The notes: generated from the letters alone by a model not told the origin. A stretch of 64,000 nt of DNA from Paenibacillus glacialis (GCF_001637205.1 NZ_LVJH01000002.1:1-64000); one strand, 5' to 3'; positions 27,453 through 37,929 are shown, numbered from the stretch's first letter. Numbers and translations are program-made.

Positions 27453-28796
27453 CTATCCAATAATAATTTTACCTTCCGGATGACGATATAACTCTTTGCC
27501 CTTTTTCGGTCCAAGAGCGTAAGCCATGGTAAGCGGTCCTAGACGACCCGCAAACATCATAAGGCTAATGAGTATTTTTCCTATAAGACTGAGTTTCGTT
27601 GTTAATCCCATGGTTAACCCTACCGTAGCGAATGCAGACGTTGTCTCATATAAGATCATTAGAAAGCTACTATCTTCTGTCGTCGACAGAATCATTGCTA
27701 CACTCATGACAAGCAAGAGAGCAATCAACGTAATGGTAAGTGCTTTAAATATACGTTCTTGAGCAAGCCGGTATCGGAACAATACGATGTCATCACGCCC
27801 ACGTAACATCGAGATAACAGCTCCAATAATGATCGTAAAGGTCGTCGTCTTAATACCGCCTCCCGTGGATCCTGGAGATGCACCAATGAACATAAGTATA
27901 ATGATGAAAAATTGAGATGCTTGCCTCATACCTCCCAAATCAAGCGTGTTAGCTCCAGCAGTCCTAGGCGTAACGGATTGGAAGAAGGCTCCTAGAATCT
28001 TCCCTCCCCAATTCAGCGACCCTAATGTTCTTGGATTGGAATACTCGAATACAAATATAACGACCGCTCCGAACACGATCAGGAATGCTGTCATAGACAG
28101 TACGACTTTCGAGTGTAAGGAGATTCTGCGTGTCTTTTTGAAATCGACTAAGTCAGACAGAACAATGAATCCAATCCCTCCAGATACAATAAGGAACATA
28201 ACTACAAAATTCACAATCGGGTCATATACATAACCTGTAAGGCTGCGGAAATCACCAAAAAGATCGAATCCAGCATTGTTGAACATTGAAATCGCATGAA
28301 AAATACCAAAGTATAAAGCTTGCCCAAATGGCATATCCATAGACCATCGTATGGTCAACAGAACGGCTGCTGCACCTTCAATTATTAATGAGAAAAGGAG
28401 TACCTTTCGAATCAAGCGTACGATGCCTTCCACTGTGTTCTGGTTCATCGCTTCTTGAAGGAGTAAGCGGTCACGAAGTGAAATTCTACGTTTCAGTATT
28501 AAAGCAAATAACGTAGCCATCGTCATAAATCCAAGTCCACCCACTTGAATGAGCATAATTATGACCACTTGTCCGAACGTACTAAAGAATGTTCCCGTAT
28601 CCTGTACGACCAAGCCAGTAACACATGTTGCTGATGTCGCAGTAAACAAGGCATCAATAAAGGCTAAAGGCTTACCCGTCGTATTAGAGATAGGTAACGT
28701 AAGTAATAAAGTTCCTAGCAGTATTATGCTAGCAAATCCCATAACTAGAATTTGTGGAGGAGATAATCTGAACCAGCTAAACTTCCATTTCAACAA
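27453..28796 (-). CDS. Ktr/Trk potassium transporter membrane subunit (KtrB/KtrD)
   Basis: About 447 residues with the four-fold M1-P-M2 layout of the Trk/Ktr/HKT family. Selectivity-filter glycines are seen in SATCVTGLV, NAGFDLFG, GGIGF and TVGLTMG. The start is uncertain: GTG at 28802 or TTG at 28796/28793. AAGGGGTGATC, close to the full anti-16S complement, favours a TTG. The transcript leader contains a ydaO-type riboswitch. Whether it is the KtrB or KtrD ortholog cannot be decided here. Confidence 0.92.
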   Translation of the reverse strand: MLKWKFSWFRLSPPQILVMGFASIILLGTLLLTLPISNTTGKPLAFIDALFTATSATCVTGLVVQDTGTFFSTFGQVVIIMLIQVGGLGFMTMATLFALILKRRISLRDRLLLQEAMNQNTVEGIVRLIRKVLLFSLIIEGAAAVLLTIRWSMDMPFGQALYFGIFHAISMFNNAGFDLFGDFRSLTGYVYDPIVNFVVMFLIVSGGIGFIVLSDLVDFKKTRRISLHSKVVLSMTAFLIVFGAVVIFVFEYSNPRTLGSLNWGGKILGAFFQSVTPRTAGANTLDLGGMRQASQFFIIILMFIGASPGSTGGGIKTTTFTIIIGAVISMLRGRDDIVLFRYRLAQERIFKALTITLIALLLVMSVAMILSTTEDSSFLMILYETTSAFATVGLTMGLTTKLSLIGKILISLMMFAGRLGPLTMAYALGPKKGKELYRHPEGKIIIG

Positions 28797-28914
28797 GATC
28801 ACCCCTTTTTAAAAAGTATACGAACGTATGTTACTAACGCTTATATTTCAACGCTAAACGTCACTATTCCGCCAAAAGACGGTACATCCGTTTATACTTG
28901 GTCAACGAAAAAAG

Positions 28915-29090
28915 ACACTGGAAATCCAATGCCTCTCGGGTTGGTTCCTGCTAGCATATCGCCTACGAGGTTAGCTGACGGATTCGGGTATGCACAGGTT
29001 ACCCTATTCGTTACATAAACAACGAAATTCACCCCATAAAAAATGGTTCCCCCATATTTCGTATGAAAATTCGGCGCATTATTGAATTGC
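28915..29090 (-). ncRNA. ydaO/yuaA c-di-AMP riboswitch
   Basis: On the minus strand the conserved blocks of the ydaO motif appear in order: GGGGGAACC (29053-29045), GGGGTGAA, then AGGGTAACC, CCGAATCCGTC, AGCTAACCTCGTAGGCG (about 28986-28960) and a 3' GAGAGGC. Boundaries are approximate. This class binds c-di-AMP and turns off potassium importer genes when potassium is sufficient. It lies in the ~530-bp leader region of the ktr operon, which explains that gap. A 77-codon open frame across it is not a gene. Confidence 0.92.
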
Positions 29091-29330
29091 ATTCCGATTA
29101 TAATCTTTATACAGAAACAGTACAAAGTCTCATTTGGAACAAATGTGTCGATATTTATTGAAAAGTAGCTAAATAATACGTGTCAACCGTGATTCTCTCT
29201 CATTATATATAATTATCTTGATATTCATCTTATTTTCGCGTTTTTTATTTACAATTGCTGGATTTAGCATTGAAACCTATGCTATGTTAACGTTACTCAT
29301 AAAGACCATCAAAATTTAGGAGGAGATTCA

Positions 29331-30980
29331 ATGAATTCTATGGGACATCCTTTGAAGCTCAAAACCAACTATAAGGTTTTAGGTTTACTCGGGACTATCG
29401 GTCTGATTCTGTTTATCATTATTCAGGTTTTTCCTATTACAGCATCAGATACATTGGAACAGCAAACCAGAGATATGATCAGTAAGGAACAAGCGCTAGA
29501 AGCTGCAACAACATATGCTGAGTCACAACTTCATGTTCATATACTTAGTAATCCTGACACCCTCGTTACATACCAATCTCATTCTGATCTATATGGTTAT
29601 TTATCTAAAGAGAAACTAATAAAGGAATATAATGCAACCTTTGAGAACAAATATCCTTACGATGTATATCGTGTCCAATTGCAGGAGTCTAATACAGGAC
29701 CATTTCTAAATATAGATGTACATATGAATACAGGCGAAATCGTAGCCTTTGCACAAGAGAAAGATAAACAATTCGACTTGGTTAAACCTACGAAAGAAAC
29801 GACAAGTACCACAAATAAGGAAAAACTTGCTGAATTATGGCTCACGAAGTTAGGCTATGATCTAAGTAAACTGGAAATTATGAATAGTGACAACAACACA
29901 CTTATATATACCGATTCAAATACTACCATCGGTAACTCGGAATTACAGTTTAAGTTCGCGTTTGGCTCAGAACGGATTATATCCTTTCAGCCTTCATTCT
30001 CAGTTCCTGCAGAACATACTGCTTATGTTGAAAATGAACGCACCAAAGCCGTCTGGATGACTATGCTAGGATATGGACTTCTAACTTTAGCGCTTGGTGT
30101 TCTCGCCATCGTGTATAGTGCGTTGACGAGAAGACATACCTCTTTCGCAAGAGGCATATTCCTAAGCTCCTTTTATTTCATTGTTTCCATGCTGAGCACA
30201 TTTAACATGTTACCTGCATTGGAAGCCGAAGGGCTAACAGGAATATCCCTAACCTTCGGGCTCATCTTTCAAGGGTTATTCACATTGGTCATGGCAGCGT
30301 TATTGTACTTCTCCCTGATCGGTGGAGATGGCTTGTGGAGGAAGGAAGCTGGGCTCAATCCGTGGCCACGTGGCAAAGAAACCGGGTATGGCTCGTATGT
30401 TCTTCATAGTATGTTTGTTGGATATTTATGGGCACTTATATTGTTGGGAGCTCAATCGGTCATCTATTTCATACTCGACCTGACGCTCCATAGCTGGTCT
30501 ACGACAGACGCAAGTCAATCTCCTATTAACATGATTTACCCTTGGATGCTACCGCTATTGGCATGGGTTGCTGGAATATCAGAGGAAGCTGTCTATCGAT
30601 TATTTGGAATTAAAATGATGAAAAAGATCGTCAAGAACACCTTTGTGGCTTGCCTGATCCCATCGATTATCTGGGCATTCGGTCATACGCTGTATCCTAT
30701 TTATCCCGTTATTTCACGACCAATAGAGCTTGTAGTGATCGGTCTACTGTTCAGCTTTATATTCCTACGTTATGGCTACATCGCTGTCATGTTCAGCCAC
30801 GTCGTATTCAATAGCATACTTATGGGTTTCAGCTTATTCACACTGAATGATCCTACTAATATTACAGCCGGCATCCTATCCATGATCATGCCATTCATCG
30901 TAGCCTCCGTGATATACCTGTTTTACTCTAGAAAAAAAGAGCAGCCGTATGTTACGACTCCTCCTGAAGTGCTGCAATAA
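29331..30980 (+). CDS. CPBP-family intramembrane metalloprotease with extracytoplasmic N-domain
   Basis: The 549-residue protein has one N-terminal membrane segment (~17-37), a ~190-residue extracytoplasmic region with PepSY-like features ([26 protein letters not shown]), then about eight membrane segments. The protease motifs are SEEAVYR near 425, FGHTLYP near 455 and the SHVVFN His near 495. AGGAGG precedes the ATG. Substrate unknown. Its last 29 bp overlap the end of uvrC on the other strand. Confidence 0.87.
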   Translation: MNSMGHPLKLKTNYKVLGLLGTIGLILFIIIQVFPITASDTLEQQTRDMISKEQALEAATTYAESQLHVHILSNPDTLVTYQSHSDLYGYLSKEKLIKEYNATFENKYPYDVYRVQLQESNTGPFLNIDVHMNTGEIVAFAQEKDKQFDLVKPTKETTSTTNKEKLAELWLTKLGYDLSKLEIMNSDNNTLIYTDSNTTIGNSELQFKFAFGSERIISFQPSFSVPAEHTAYVENERTKAVWMTMLGYGLLTLALGVLAIVYSALTRRHTSFARGIFLSSFYFIVSMLSTFNMLPALEAEGLTGISLTFGLIFQGLFTLVMAALLYFSLIGGDGLWRKEAGLNPWPRGKETGYGSYVLHSMFVGYLWALILLGAQSVIYFILDLTLHSWSTTDASQSPINMIYPWMLPLLAWVAGISEEAVYRLFGIKMMKKIVKNTFVACLIPSIIWAFGHTLYPIYPVISRPIELVVIGLLFSFIFLRYGYIAVMFSHVVFNSILMGFSLFTLNDPTNITAGILSMIMPFIVASVIYLFYSRKKEQPYVTTPPEVLQ

Positions 30981-32958
30981 TTTGTGAGGCAAGTTTCTCA
31001 CCAATAGAGAGAGGCCGGAAGTCTTCGACACTGGCCTCTCTTATTTTTTTGAGTGAACCAAAATGCTTCAGCATAAGCTTACGGCGTTTCTCTCCGACCC
31101 CTGGTATAGCATCGAGCTGAGAAGTGACCATCGATTTCCCGCGTTGTTCACGGTGGAAGGTGATTGCGAAGCGATGAACTTCCTCTTGAATACGCTGTAA
31201 TAAATAGAACTCTTGACTATCTCTAGGTAGTGTTATGACCTCTGCTGGATCACCGATCATAAGCTGTGAGGTTCTATGTTTCACATCCTTTACGAGTCCA
31301 CATACAGGAATAAACAACCCTAACTCATTCTCTAGTACGTCCATCGCCGCAGAAATCTGTCCTTTCCCTCCATCGACAACGATCAGGTCCGGCATATCCA
31401 AGTTTTCTTTCAATACACGTTCATAACGTCTGCGAATCACTTCTCGCATCGTATTATAATCATCCGCCCCTACTACGGTACGAATCTTGTACTTTCTATA
31501 CTCTTTCTTCGCAGGCTTACCATTTATAAATACAATCATTGCTGATACTGGGTTTGTTCCTTGAATATTAGAATTATCAAAAGCCTCAATACGATGTAAT
31601 GAATGAATACCAATAGCCTCACCTAAATTTGCAGCTGCTATGGATGTACGCTCTTCATCACGTTCTATTAGCCTAAATTTCTCATCAAGTGAAACTCTAG
31701 CATTCTCAGCAGCCATACCTACCATCTGTTTCTTCAATCCTCGCTGTGGTACATATACTTTAATACCCAGCCATTGCTCAAGCGCAGAAACAACGTTAGC
31801 CGCATCAACACTTCCCGCTAATAGGGAAGAACGCGGATCCTCTTCATCAACAGAAGTTGAATCACTTACAGATGCTTCATTTACATCGACTTCGTCAGCG
31901 TTAACTTCTTCAACGGAAACCCCAAATTCATTCTGTTCATTGATGACTTTATCACCTTCTGCGACCTCAATTTCAGGCTCTACCGCATTCAGCTCTGGTA
32001 GTAAAATCTCTTGAGGTAGAGCTGGGTTATCACTGTAATACTGTGTAACGAATGTCATAAAGTCACTATAAGCTTCCCCGTAAAATGGAAATACCGAGGC
32101 ATGCCGCTGAACCATCTTACCCTTACGCATATAGAGTATCTGAACACACATCCAGCCTTTATCGACTGCAAAACCCAGAACATCCCGATCTCTTGTATCC
32201 GAAGTCGTAATTTTCTGCTTCTCCATGATGGCATCAATGTTCATGATCTGATCACGAAGTTCTTTAGCCCGTTCGAAATAAAGTTCTTCTGAAGCCTCCA
32301 GCATCTTACGTTGAAGCTCCTTCTTAATGACTTCATGCCCTCCACTGAGAAAAGAGCTAATCTCCTGTATAATCTGATCGTAAGATTGTGGTAATACTTC
32401 TTTCTCACACGGTGCTAGACACTGCCCCATATGGTAATAAAGGCATACTTCCTTTGGCAACACGCCACATTTACGTAATGGATACATTCGATCCAATAAC
32501 TTCTTAGTCTGCTGAGCAGCATAAGCGTTTGGGTATGGACCGAAGTACTTTGCCTTATCCTTCAATACGCGTCGTGTCACCTCTAGTCTTGGATGAAGCT
32601 CATTCGTAATTTTGATATATGGGAATGTCTTGTCGTCTTTCAACAAAACATTGTATCGTGGTTGATGGCCTTTAATAAGATTACACTCTAAAATAAGTGC
32701 CTCCATATTACTCCCAGTTACGATATATTCGAAATCTCGGATATCCGATACGAGCATCTGAGTTTTACCATTATGACTCCCTGTAAAATAAGATCGAACC
32801 CGATTCTTAAGTACTTTTGCCTTGCCAACATAAATAATGGTGCCTTCACCATTCTTCATCAAGTAGCATCCAGGGAGGTCTGGCAGTAGGGCTAGCTTAT
32901 TGCGAATATGATCCTGCGCTTTCTCTTTCTCTAGGATATCTTTAGTCAGATCATCCAT
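30952..32958 (-). CDS. uvrC: UvrABC excinuclease subunit C with acidic insert
   Basis: The 668-residue protein makes the dual incisions of nucleotide excision repair. The GIY-YIG domain ([19 protein letters not shown]) is at 29-48, the zinc or cluster-type cysteines [21 protein letters not shown] at 164-184, UVR helix at ~205-240, the RNase H-like domain ([16 protein letters not shown]) after ~460 and helix-hairpin-helix at ~610-668. It is some 70 residues longer than Bacillus UvrC. The extra length is an acidic low-complexity insert at about 323-387, between the UvrB-binding part and the RNase H domain. Confidence 0.95.
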   Translation of the reverse strand: MDDLTKDILEKEKAQDHIRNKLALLPDLPGCYLMKNGEGTIIYVGKAKVLKNRVRSYFTGSHNGKTQMLVSDIRDFEYIVTGSNMEALILECNLIKGHQPRYNVLLKDDKTFPYIKITNELHPRLEVTRRVLKDKAKYFGPYPNAYAAQQTKKLLDRMYPLRKCGVLPKEVCLYYHMGQCLAPCEKEVLPQSYDQIIQEISSFLSGGHEVIKKELQRKMLEASEELYFERAKELRDQIMNIDAIMEKQKITTSDTRDRDVLGFAVDKGWMCVQILYMRKGKMVQRHASVFPFYGEAYSDFMTFVTQYYSDNPALPQEILLPELNAVEPEIEVAEGDKVINEQNEFGVSVEEVNADEVDVNEASVSDSTSVDEEDPRSSLLAGSVDAANVVSALEQWLGIKVYVPQRGLKKQMVGMAAENARVSLDEKFRLIERDEERTSIAAANLGEAIGIHSLHRIEAFDNSNIQGTNPVSAMIVFINGKPAKKEYRKYKIRTVVGADDYNTMREVIRRRYERVLKENLDMPDLIVVDGGKGQISAAMDVLENELGLFIPVCGLVKDVKHRTSQLMIGDPAEVITLPRDSQEFYLLQRIQEEVHRFAITFHREQRGKSMVTSQLDAIPGVGEKRRKLMLKHFGSLKKIREASVEDFRPLSIGEKLASQIIAALQEES

Positions 32959-33006
32959 TTGATGTCATTACCTCCCCCAGTAAAATGACTATTTTCTATA
33001 TTATGA

Positions 33007-33056
33007 CGAATGATCAAATCAAGTTCTGTCCGCACTTAACTTGATTTGATCATTCG
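33007..33056. repeat. Perfect 19-bp inverted repeat between trxA and uvrC
   Basis: CGAATGATCAAATCAAGTT (33007-33025) and its exact complement (33038-33056) are separated by 12 nt. It is long and A/T-rich without a T run. It could be a second end to trxA transcripts or a binding site upstream of uvrC. Confidence 0.8.
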
Positions 33057-33063
33057 GCATTTT

Positions 33064-33095
33064 AATAAAGCGCCCCCGAAAAACCGGAGGCGCTA
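33064..33095 (-). terminator. Terminator of trxA
   Basis: On the minus strand AGCGCCTCCGG pairs with CGGGGGCGCT around a T-rich loop and is followed by TTATT. It begins 17 bp after the trxA stop. Confidence 0.8.
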
Positions 33096-33111
33096 AAAGT
33101 TAACTCACATC

Positions 33112-33429
33112 TTATTGGTGCTTAGAAAGCATGTTCTTCAGTGCGTCTTTTGAGTTCAATCCAACCACTTTATCAACCGGTTGACCATCTTTAAAGACAA
33201 TCAATGTTGGAATACTCATTACACCAAAGCGAGATGCTGTTTCTGGATTCTCATCCACATTCACTTTAGCAATCTTTACACTGTCACCTAGTTCGGAAGA
33301 TAGTTCATCCAAGATAGGAGCAATCATCTTACAAGGACCACACCAAGGCGCCCAAAAATCAACCAAAACCGTTCCTTGGCCTTCCACATCCGTGGTAAAG
33401 GACTGATCGGATACATTAACAATTGCCAT
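33112..33429 (-). CDS. trxA: Thioredoxin
   Basis: The 105-residue cytoplasmic thiol reductase has the canonical active site WAPWCGPCK near 27-35 and the cis-proline SIPTL near 74. Length and sequence are those of the main TrxA. A strong ribosome binding site (GGAGGAGA) precedes the ATG. It lies upstream of uvrC, separated by a terminator and an inverted repeat. Confidence 0.96.
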   Translation of the reverse strand: MAIVNVSDQSFTTDVEGQGTVLVDFWAPWCGPCKMIAPILDELSSELGDSVKIAKVNVDENPETASRFGVMSIPTLIVFKDGQPVDKVVGLNSKDALKNMLSKHQ

Positions 33430-33661
33430 GATATTTCTCCTCCTTATTTAGGAAAGTTCCATGAATTTAAACTGATACGTCTTTGTGGACAGTTATAAGT
33501 ATAACACATTCTTATAAGCAATGGAAAATACAAAATCCAATATTATTCAGTTATTCTTTACAAGTTCTTTTAGAATTGAGTATACTTGGGTTAACTCAGG
33601 TCTATTTGTCTATGATTATTATCATGCGCAAACCTAAGATCTTTATGAGGAGGAATTAAGG

Positions 33662-33820
33662 ATGGAAGCAAAAGTATATTTAAATGATCCAAGGGAACAT
33701 GTAAATGAAGAACCCCGCGATGATTTTGGAGATTTAATGCTTGGATTTGGTGGAATGTTCTTATTCTTGGCCGTTCTATTCTTTGGAATGGTTATCATCA
33801 AGTTCATTGTCTCCGGTTAA
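33662..33820 (+). CDS. Small single-span membrane protein (52 aa)
   Basis: A 52-codon ORF starting MEAKVYLNDPREH, with an acidic N-terminal half and a hydrophobic helix at ~27-49 (LGFGGMFLFLAVLFFGMVIIKFIV). GAGGAGG lies 8 nt upstream of the ATG and a strong terminator follows, so it is very probably expressed. The layout recalls the short YqzM proteins of Bacillus, but I am not sure of that. Function unknown. Confidence 0.75.
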   Translation: MEAKVYLNDPREHVNEEPRDDFGDLMLGFGGMFLFLAVLFFGMVIIKFIVSG

Positions 33821-33844
33821 TCTTGGATTGTTGATGAAACACCG

Positions 33845-33881
33845 AAAAGTCTGATCTCCTATCATAGGGGATCAGACTTTT
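33845..33881. terminator. Bidirectional terminator
   Basis: AAAAGTCTGATC pairs with GATCAGACTTTT, and CCTA/TAGG extends the stem around a 3-nt loop. It serves the 52-aa gene and dnaI, which converge here. Confidence 0.87.
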
Positions 33882-33908
33882 CAAATCTTGATCATGATTA
33901 GATCAGGA

Positions 33909-34862
33909 TTAGTGCTTACCACGTTGATTCTCTCCGTGAAGGTTAACCACATCCACGAATGGGGAGATTCGATCCATTAATCGTTGACCCTTATTTCCCT
34001 CTTCCCCATCCTTATTCGTGAAGCTGAGGTGCTTCTCAAGCCCTTCAAGTGTGTAATTCGATGTATAGAATGTAGGCTTACGATTCATGCGATAATTCAG
34101 GATCGACCCCATAATATGATCGCGTGCCCACGGATTTAAATTCTCTGCACCAATATCGTCAAAAATGAGTAAATCACAATTCTTCATCATTTCCGTACTT
34201 TCCTTTAACTTCACATTATCCATCATTAGCGACTTCAAGTCCTCAACGAAATCAGGCATATAGACAATGACCCCAGTAAGTCCTGCGATCGCAAGCTCAT
34301 GTAACATGTAACTCATAAGAAACGTCTTTCCAGTTCCGAAAGAACCATAAAGATACAATCCACGCGTGGACAGTCCATTTTCCTTCGTCTCACGAATATA
34401 GTGAAATACTTGCTGCACTGCTGGGGCACGAAGACGATCCTTGCCCATAATTTCTACTTCTTTATACCCTTCATTCAAAGCGCGCTCATCCACATAGAAG
34501 CTACGAATTCGCTTTTTCACCTGATCATCATGTTGTTTAGTCAAATGGAGGGAGCAGGGTGCCTTCCGTTCGTAAATCTCAGCACTCCCATTTACCATCT
34601 GTACATCTAACTTGCTGAAGTGACCTTGAAAGTCATTAGGACAATTGGCAAGGCCCGGACAGTTATCACAATTACGCTTGTCTCCAACATACTGATATAG
34701 TCGGCTTAGGTTGAGACGTAGCTTAGAATCATCCAATTCAGGATAAAGTGTACGTAACTCCTTGATCAGCGGATGGCTGAACAGTTCATCCTCTATGGCT
34801 TGTGACTGTCGCCGGAAAGATGGATTCTTCATCTGCTGAAGTAGTTCTCCTAACGATTCCAC
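33909..34862 (-). CDS. dnaI: Primosomal protein DnaI (helicase loader)
   Basis: The 317-residue AAA+ ATPase loads the replicative helicase during initiation and restart. An N-terminal zinc-type domain has Cys65, Cys68, Cys74 and Cys103. Walker A GSFGTGKT is at 173-180, Walker B LLIFDDIG near 232 and the arginine-finger region RLMDRIS near 300. The GTG start has GGGGGG 8 nt upstream. It follows dnaB by 46 bp, the usual Bacillales order. Confidence 0.95.
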   Translation of the reverse strand: MESLGELLQQMKNPSFRRQSQAIEDELFSHPLIKELRTLYPELDDSKLRLNLSRLYQYVGDKRNCDNCPGLANCPNDFQGHFSKLDVQMVNGSAEIYERKAPCSLHLTKQHDDQVKKRIRSFYVDERALNEGYKEVEIMGKDRLRAPAVQQVFHYIRETKENGLSTRGLYLYGSFGTGKTFLMSYMLHELAIAGLTGVIVYMPDFVEDLKSLMMDNVKLKESTEMMKNCDLLIFDDIGAENLNPWARDHIMGSILNYRMNRKPTFYTSNYTLEGLEKHLSFTNKDGEEGNKGQRLMDRISPFVDVVNLHGENQRGKH

Positions 34863-34908
34863 GTCTCATTCCCCCCTTTTAAAATGATTATATAATGCCT
34901 ATTCATAC

Positions 34909-36417
34909 TTAGCCTTGTTTCTTACTAGCTTGAATTTCAGCAGCCATCTTCATCATTTCTTCAAATTCTTCTTCGGATACCACATCACCTTGACTGTTAT
35001 CCTGAGCAATTGGAATTTCTGGCTTTGATTTAGCTTGCTTACTGTACGTTCGAGTACGCGTTCCGCCAGATGCTGCCGCTTGTTTTCCTTTTACCTTAGA
35101 CTGATCTTTGATGTATTGTACTGCCTTCTCGTAAGTATTAATCTGCTTCAATAGCATATTAGAAGCAATAGCTTCCACAAAATTTCGGTTGATGCGTTGA
35201 TCTCCACCTGAAGCCAAGAGTGACATCAAATAATGAATAAGTACATTGATAACTTCACCAGGCAATTTGTAACTGAGGTCAATCTTTTCAAATATATCAA
35301 TTAAGTTATCTGGTACAGCTCCTGGAAAAAAAGTCTTAAGTAATTTCGTATAAGGTTCGTTCCGGAGCATCATATTATACTGATGAACATCACATTTCGA
35401 TTTAAACTGTAGCGGAACCTCCACATAGTATTCCATTTGTACTGCATGTTCCAATTGAAGGGATCCTTCTGGATTTTCTTCCCCATGTCGAATGGATATT
35501 ATTTTACCAGCCAATACTTCACGTTGTTCTTGTCTTTTCTTACCTTGACGGAAGTGTAGGTTGGCTTGATGCTGCAATTCATCTAAGATGATATCCCCTT
35601 GGGGCGTAAATATACCATCTTCATCAAGCAGACGACATAAATCTTGTACATTCAGCTCATATTTATTGACAACATAATTCACAATACCCATTTGTTCAAA
35701 GTTAAACCTAAGTTTCTCAACGTATTCTCGATTGGCAGATTCTCTAGGAAAACGAAGAATAATATCAGCGTAATTCAGACCATTACTTTCTTCCCCTGAT
35801 TGCAAACCAGACTGTCTTGTTGTAGATACTTCTGAAAGGGCTTGCTCCAACTCATAATCAATCACATGGGTGTTTAGTTCGAAAATTTCATAAAAGGGAG
35901 CTGAAATATTCTCTTTGTTCTGCTTCGCCCCTGACCACTCGTCGGGCTCCTTAATCCATAGTTCCTCTCGCAACGAGAGTACAGCAAATTTACCAATCTT
36001 ATCACGTAACAAAAGGGTTAAGTGCTGCGTGTTAAAGAATTCCGTCGGAGATAAGGGTGCCGTTAACTCGTACTCATACATGTAATCGTCATTCTCAGGT
36101 ACATAGATACGACTCGTTTGTAAAAGACCTACCGCTTCAAGCTTTGAAGCTTGCTCGATTAGAAATTTCCGTCCAGTCTCACTTGGTTCCATACCAAGCG
36201 TTAAGAAAAGACGGCGTTGTTGTTCTATTCTAGAATAACCAATTTTCTCTATAGGAAGTTGTTGAAACAACAGATGATAGAAGCTTATAGCGAATGCACC
36301 GACCATGGGTTGATAGATACTATGGAGCATTCTGTTATCAAGACTGCTTAAGCAGAATTCGCGATAAACGCAGTATTGATGGTTCTCTGTATAATGTAGA
36401 AGACTCTTTATGCGCAT
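34909..36417 (-). CDS. dnaB: Replication initiation/membrane attachment protein DnaB
   Basis: The 502-residue protein is the Firmicutes DnaB (DnaD/DnaB family), which helps load the helicase with DnaD and DnaI. The N-terminal winged region contains HSIYQPMVGAFAISFYHLL. Two DnaD-like helical domains follow. The C-terminal ~70 residues are low-complexity and basic, then acidic. Two ATGs are adjacent (36420, 36417); the second has better spacing from GGGAGG. It is the first gene of the dnaB-dnaI pair. Confidence 0.93.
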   Translation of the reverse strand: MRIKSLLHYTENHQYCVYREFCLSSLDNRMLHSIYQPMVGAFAISFYHLLFQQLPIEKIGYSRIEQQRRLFLTLGMEPSETGRKFLIEQASKLEAVGLLQTSRIYVPENDDYMYEYELTAPLSPTEFFNTQHLTLLLRDKIGKFAVLSLREELWIKEPDEWSGAKQNKENISAPFYEIFELNTHVIDYELEQALSEVSTTRQSGLQSGEESNGLNYADIILRFPRESANREYVEKLRFNFEQMGIVNYVVNKYELNVQDLCRLLDEDGIFTPQGDIILDELQHQANLHFRQGKKRQEQREVLAGKIISIRHGEENPEGSLQLEHAVQMEYYVEVPLQFKSKCDVHQYNMMLRNEPYTKLLKTFFPGAVPDNLIDIFEKIDLSYKLPGEVINVLIHYLMSLLASGGDQRINRNFVEAIASNMLLKQINTYEKAVQYIKDQSKVKGKQAAASGGTRTRTYSKQAKSKPEIPIAQDNSQGDVVSEEEFEEMMKMAAEIQASKKQG

Positions 36418-36531
36418 CATTTACCTCCCATCGTTTACAATGACTCCTTCTATTCTATCATAATTCTCATAGTCCGTTCGACGTATTTCGTGTTTATATC
36501 GCATGTATTTATAACCAGCTGGTCATGATAT

Positions 36532-36560
36532 GGGCTGCTGTGTAGACAGCAAAGCAGCCC
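36532..36560 (-). terminator. Hairpin downstream of yuiB
   Basis: GGGCTGCT and AGCAGCCC form an 8-bp G+C-rich stem with a 13-nt loop, 36 bp after the yuiB stop. The nearby GAGCAGCTC offers a competing pairing. No T run. Confidence 0.4.
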
Positions 36561-36595
36561 TCCCTAAGGAAGAGCTGCTCACAAAAGGCACTTAA

Positions 36596-36889
36596 TCAGA
36601 ACATAGTGTATCCGCCTTGACGCAATTTTTTAATCGCCCAGCCACTAATAAAGGCACCAATTAAACCAGCGAAACCCGTAAGATAGTCAACGATATGAAA
36701 CGAGCTTAGATGCGTCCCAAATGGTGTGCTATGATCCCACAAGGAATAAACGACGATCGGTAATATGACAATAATAAATAAATAACACGGAAACCACGTC
36801 GTTTTCATTAACATATTAAGAATAAAGCCAATGCCGAACATCATCACAAAAAATAGTACCATCAGTACGAGCACAGGGATAAATTGCAT
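36596..36889 (-). CDS. yuiB: YuiB-like small membrane protein
   Basis: The 97-residue protein has three hydrophobic segments (about 3-27, 33-50, 65-87) and a basic tail. Length and the FGIGFILNMLMKTTWF motif resemble B. subtilis YuiB. In B. subtilis yuiB lies by yumB and yumC, and the same genes follow here, which supports the call. Function unknown. Confidence 0.7.
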   Translation of the reverse strand: MQFIPVLVLMVLFFVMMFGIGFILNMLMKTTWFPCYLFIIVILPIVVYSLWDHSTPFGTHLSSFHIVDYLTGFAGLIGAFISGWAIKKLRQGGYTMF

Positions 36890-37097
36890 ATGCGCTATTT
36901 CACCTCTTCTTCATATCGCCTATTCTATAAAAAAACGCACATTAACATAGGCTAGTAGATAGTTTACTAGAAAAATTGTCACGAAGCAACGAACATTATG
37001 TAAATAGATTGTGACATCGTTTGCTCTTACGCTTCTTCTTGAGATACAATGTTAGCAGTAACAAGTAAGTTACCTATACTTAGGAGTGATTAATCAC

Positions 37098-37847
37098 ATG
37101 AGTGAAGTCGCAACAACACTTGAAGGATGGTACTCTCTTCACGATTTCCGTTCTATTAATTGGAGTGCTTGGAAATCAGCTGATGATGAAGACCGTGCAA
37201 TGGCACTGGATGAACTTCAGGCATTTGTCCAAGAATGGACTACTGTAGAATCCACTAATAAAGGAAGTAGTACGGCGTATTCTATTGTCGGACAGAAAGC
37301 TGACTTTATGTTTATGCACCTGCGGGAAACGTTAGAAGACTTAAATGCGGTTGAAACCGCTTTTAACAAAACGATTTTTGCTCAGTATACGACCAAAGCA
37401 TATTCATATGTCAGCATTGTTGAACTCAGCAATTATATGAGTAGTGCAAATGGTGGTGATCCGATGGACAACCCAGAGATTGTGGCACGTCTTAAGCCAA
37501 TTCTTCCGAAGAATAGGTATATCTGCTTCTATCCTATGAATAAGAAACGTGAACTTGCGGATAATTGGTATATGCTTAGCATGGACGAACGTCGTGCTTT
37601 AATGCGCACCCACAGCTTGATAGGTCGCAGTTATGCGGGTAAAGTGAAACAAATTATCACGGGTTCTGTAGGCCTCGATGATTGGGAATGGGGAGTAACC
37701 TTATTCTCTGAAGACGCACTTCAATTCAAAAAACTAGTATATGAGATGCGTTTTGATGAAGTTAGTGCCCGTTACGGTGAATTCGGTACATTTTATGTCG
37801 GCAGTCTGCTAAGTGAACAATCTTTCGAAGACATGCTTAAATTGTAA
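37098..37847 (+). CDS. hemQ: Coproheme decarboxylase HemQ/ChdC
   Basis: About 249 residues of the chlorite-dismutase-like family. It converts coproheme III to heme b, the last step of the Firmicutes pathway. The catalytic-tyrosine block [12 protein letters not shown] (near 138-149) and the proximal-heme histidine block [17 protein letters not shown] are present. A GTG at 37086 overlaps the ribosome binding site, so the ATG at 37098 is used, with GGAG 11 nt upstream. A terminator follows. Context: heme and redox genes. Confidence 0.93.
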   Translation: MSEVATTLEGWYSLHDFRSINWSAWKSADDEDRAMALDELQAFVQEWTTVESTNKGSSTAYSIVGQKADFMFMHLRETLEDLNAVETAFNKTIFAQYTTKAYSYVSIVELSNYMSSANGGDPMDNPEIVARLKPILPKNRYICFYPMNKKRELADNWYMLSMDERRALMRTHSLIGRSYAGKVKQIITGSVGLDDWEWGVTLFSEDALQFKKLVYEMRFDEVSARYGEFGTFYVGSLLSEQSFEDMLKL

Positions 37848-37882
37848 TTATCCGAATATAACAGATGTGTAAAAATCATAAA

Positions 37883-37918
37883 GCCTTCTCCTTATCATTT
37901 GGAGAAGGCACTTATTAT
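37883..37918 (+). terminator. Terminator of hemQ
   Basis: GCCTTCTCC/GGAGAAGGC form a 9-bp stem with a 9-nt loop, followed by an A/T-rich tract (TTATTATT). Confidence 0.78.
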
Positions 37919-37929
37919 TACTAAACCTA

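Noticed and set aside
28892-29125. 77-codon minus-strand open frame upstream of the ktr operon
   Set aside because: It covers the conserved ydaO riboswitch and has no ribosome binding site.
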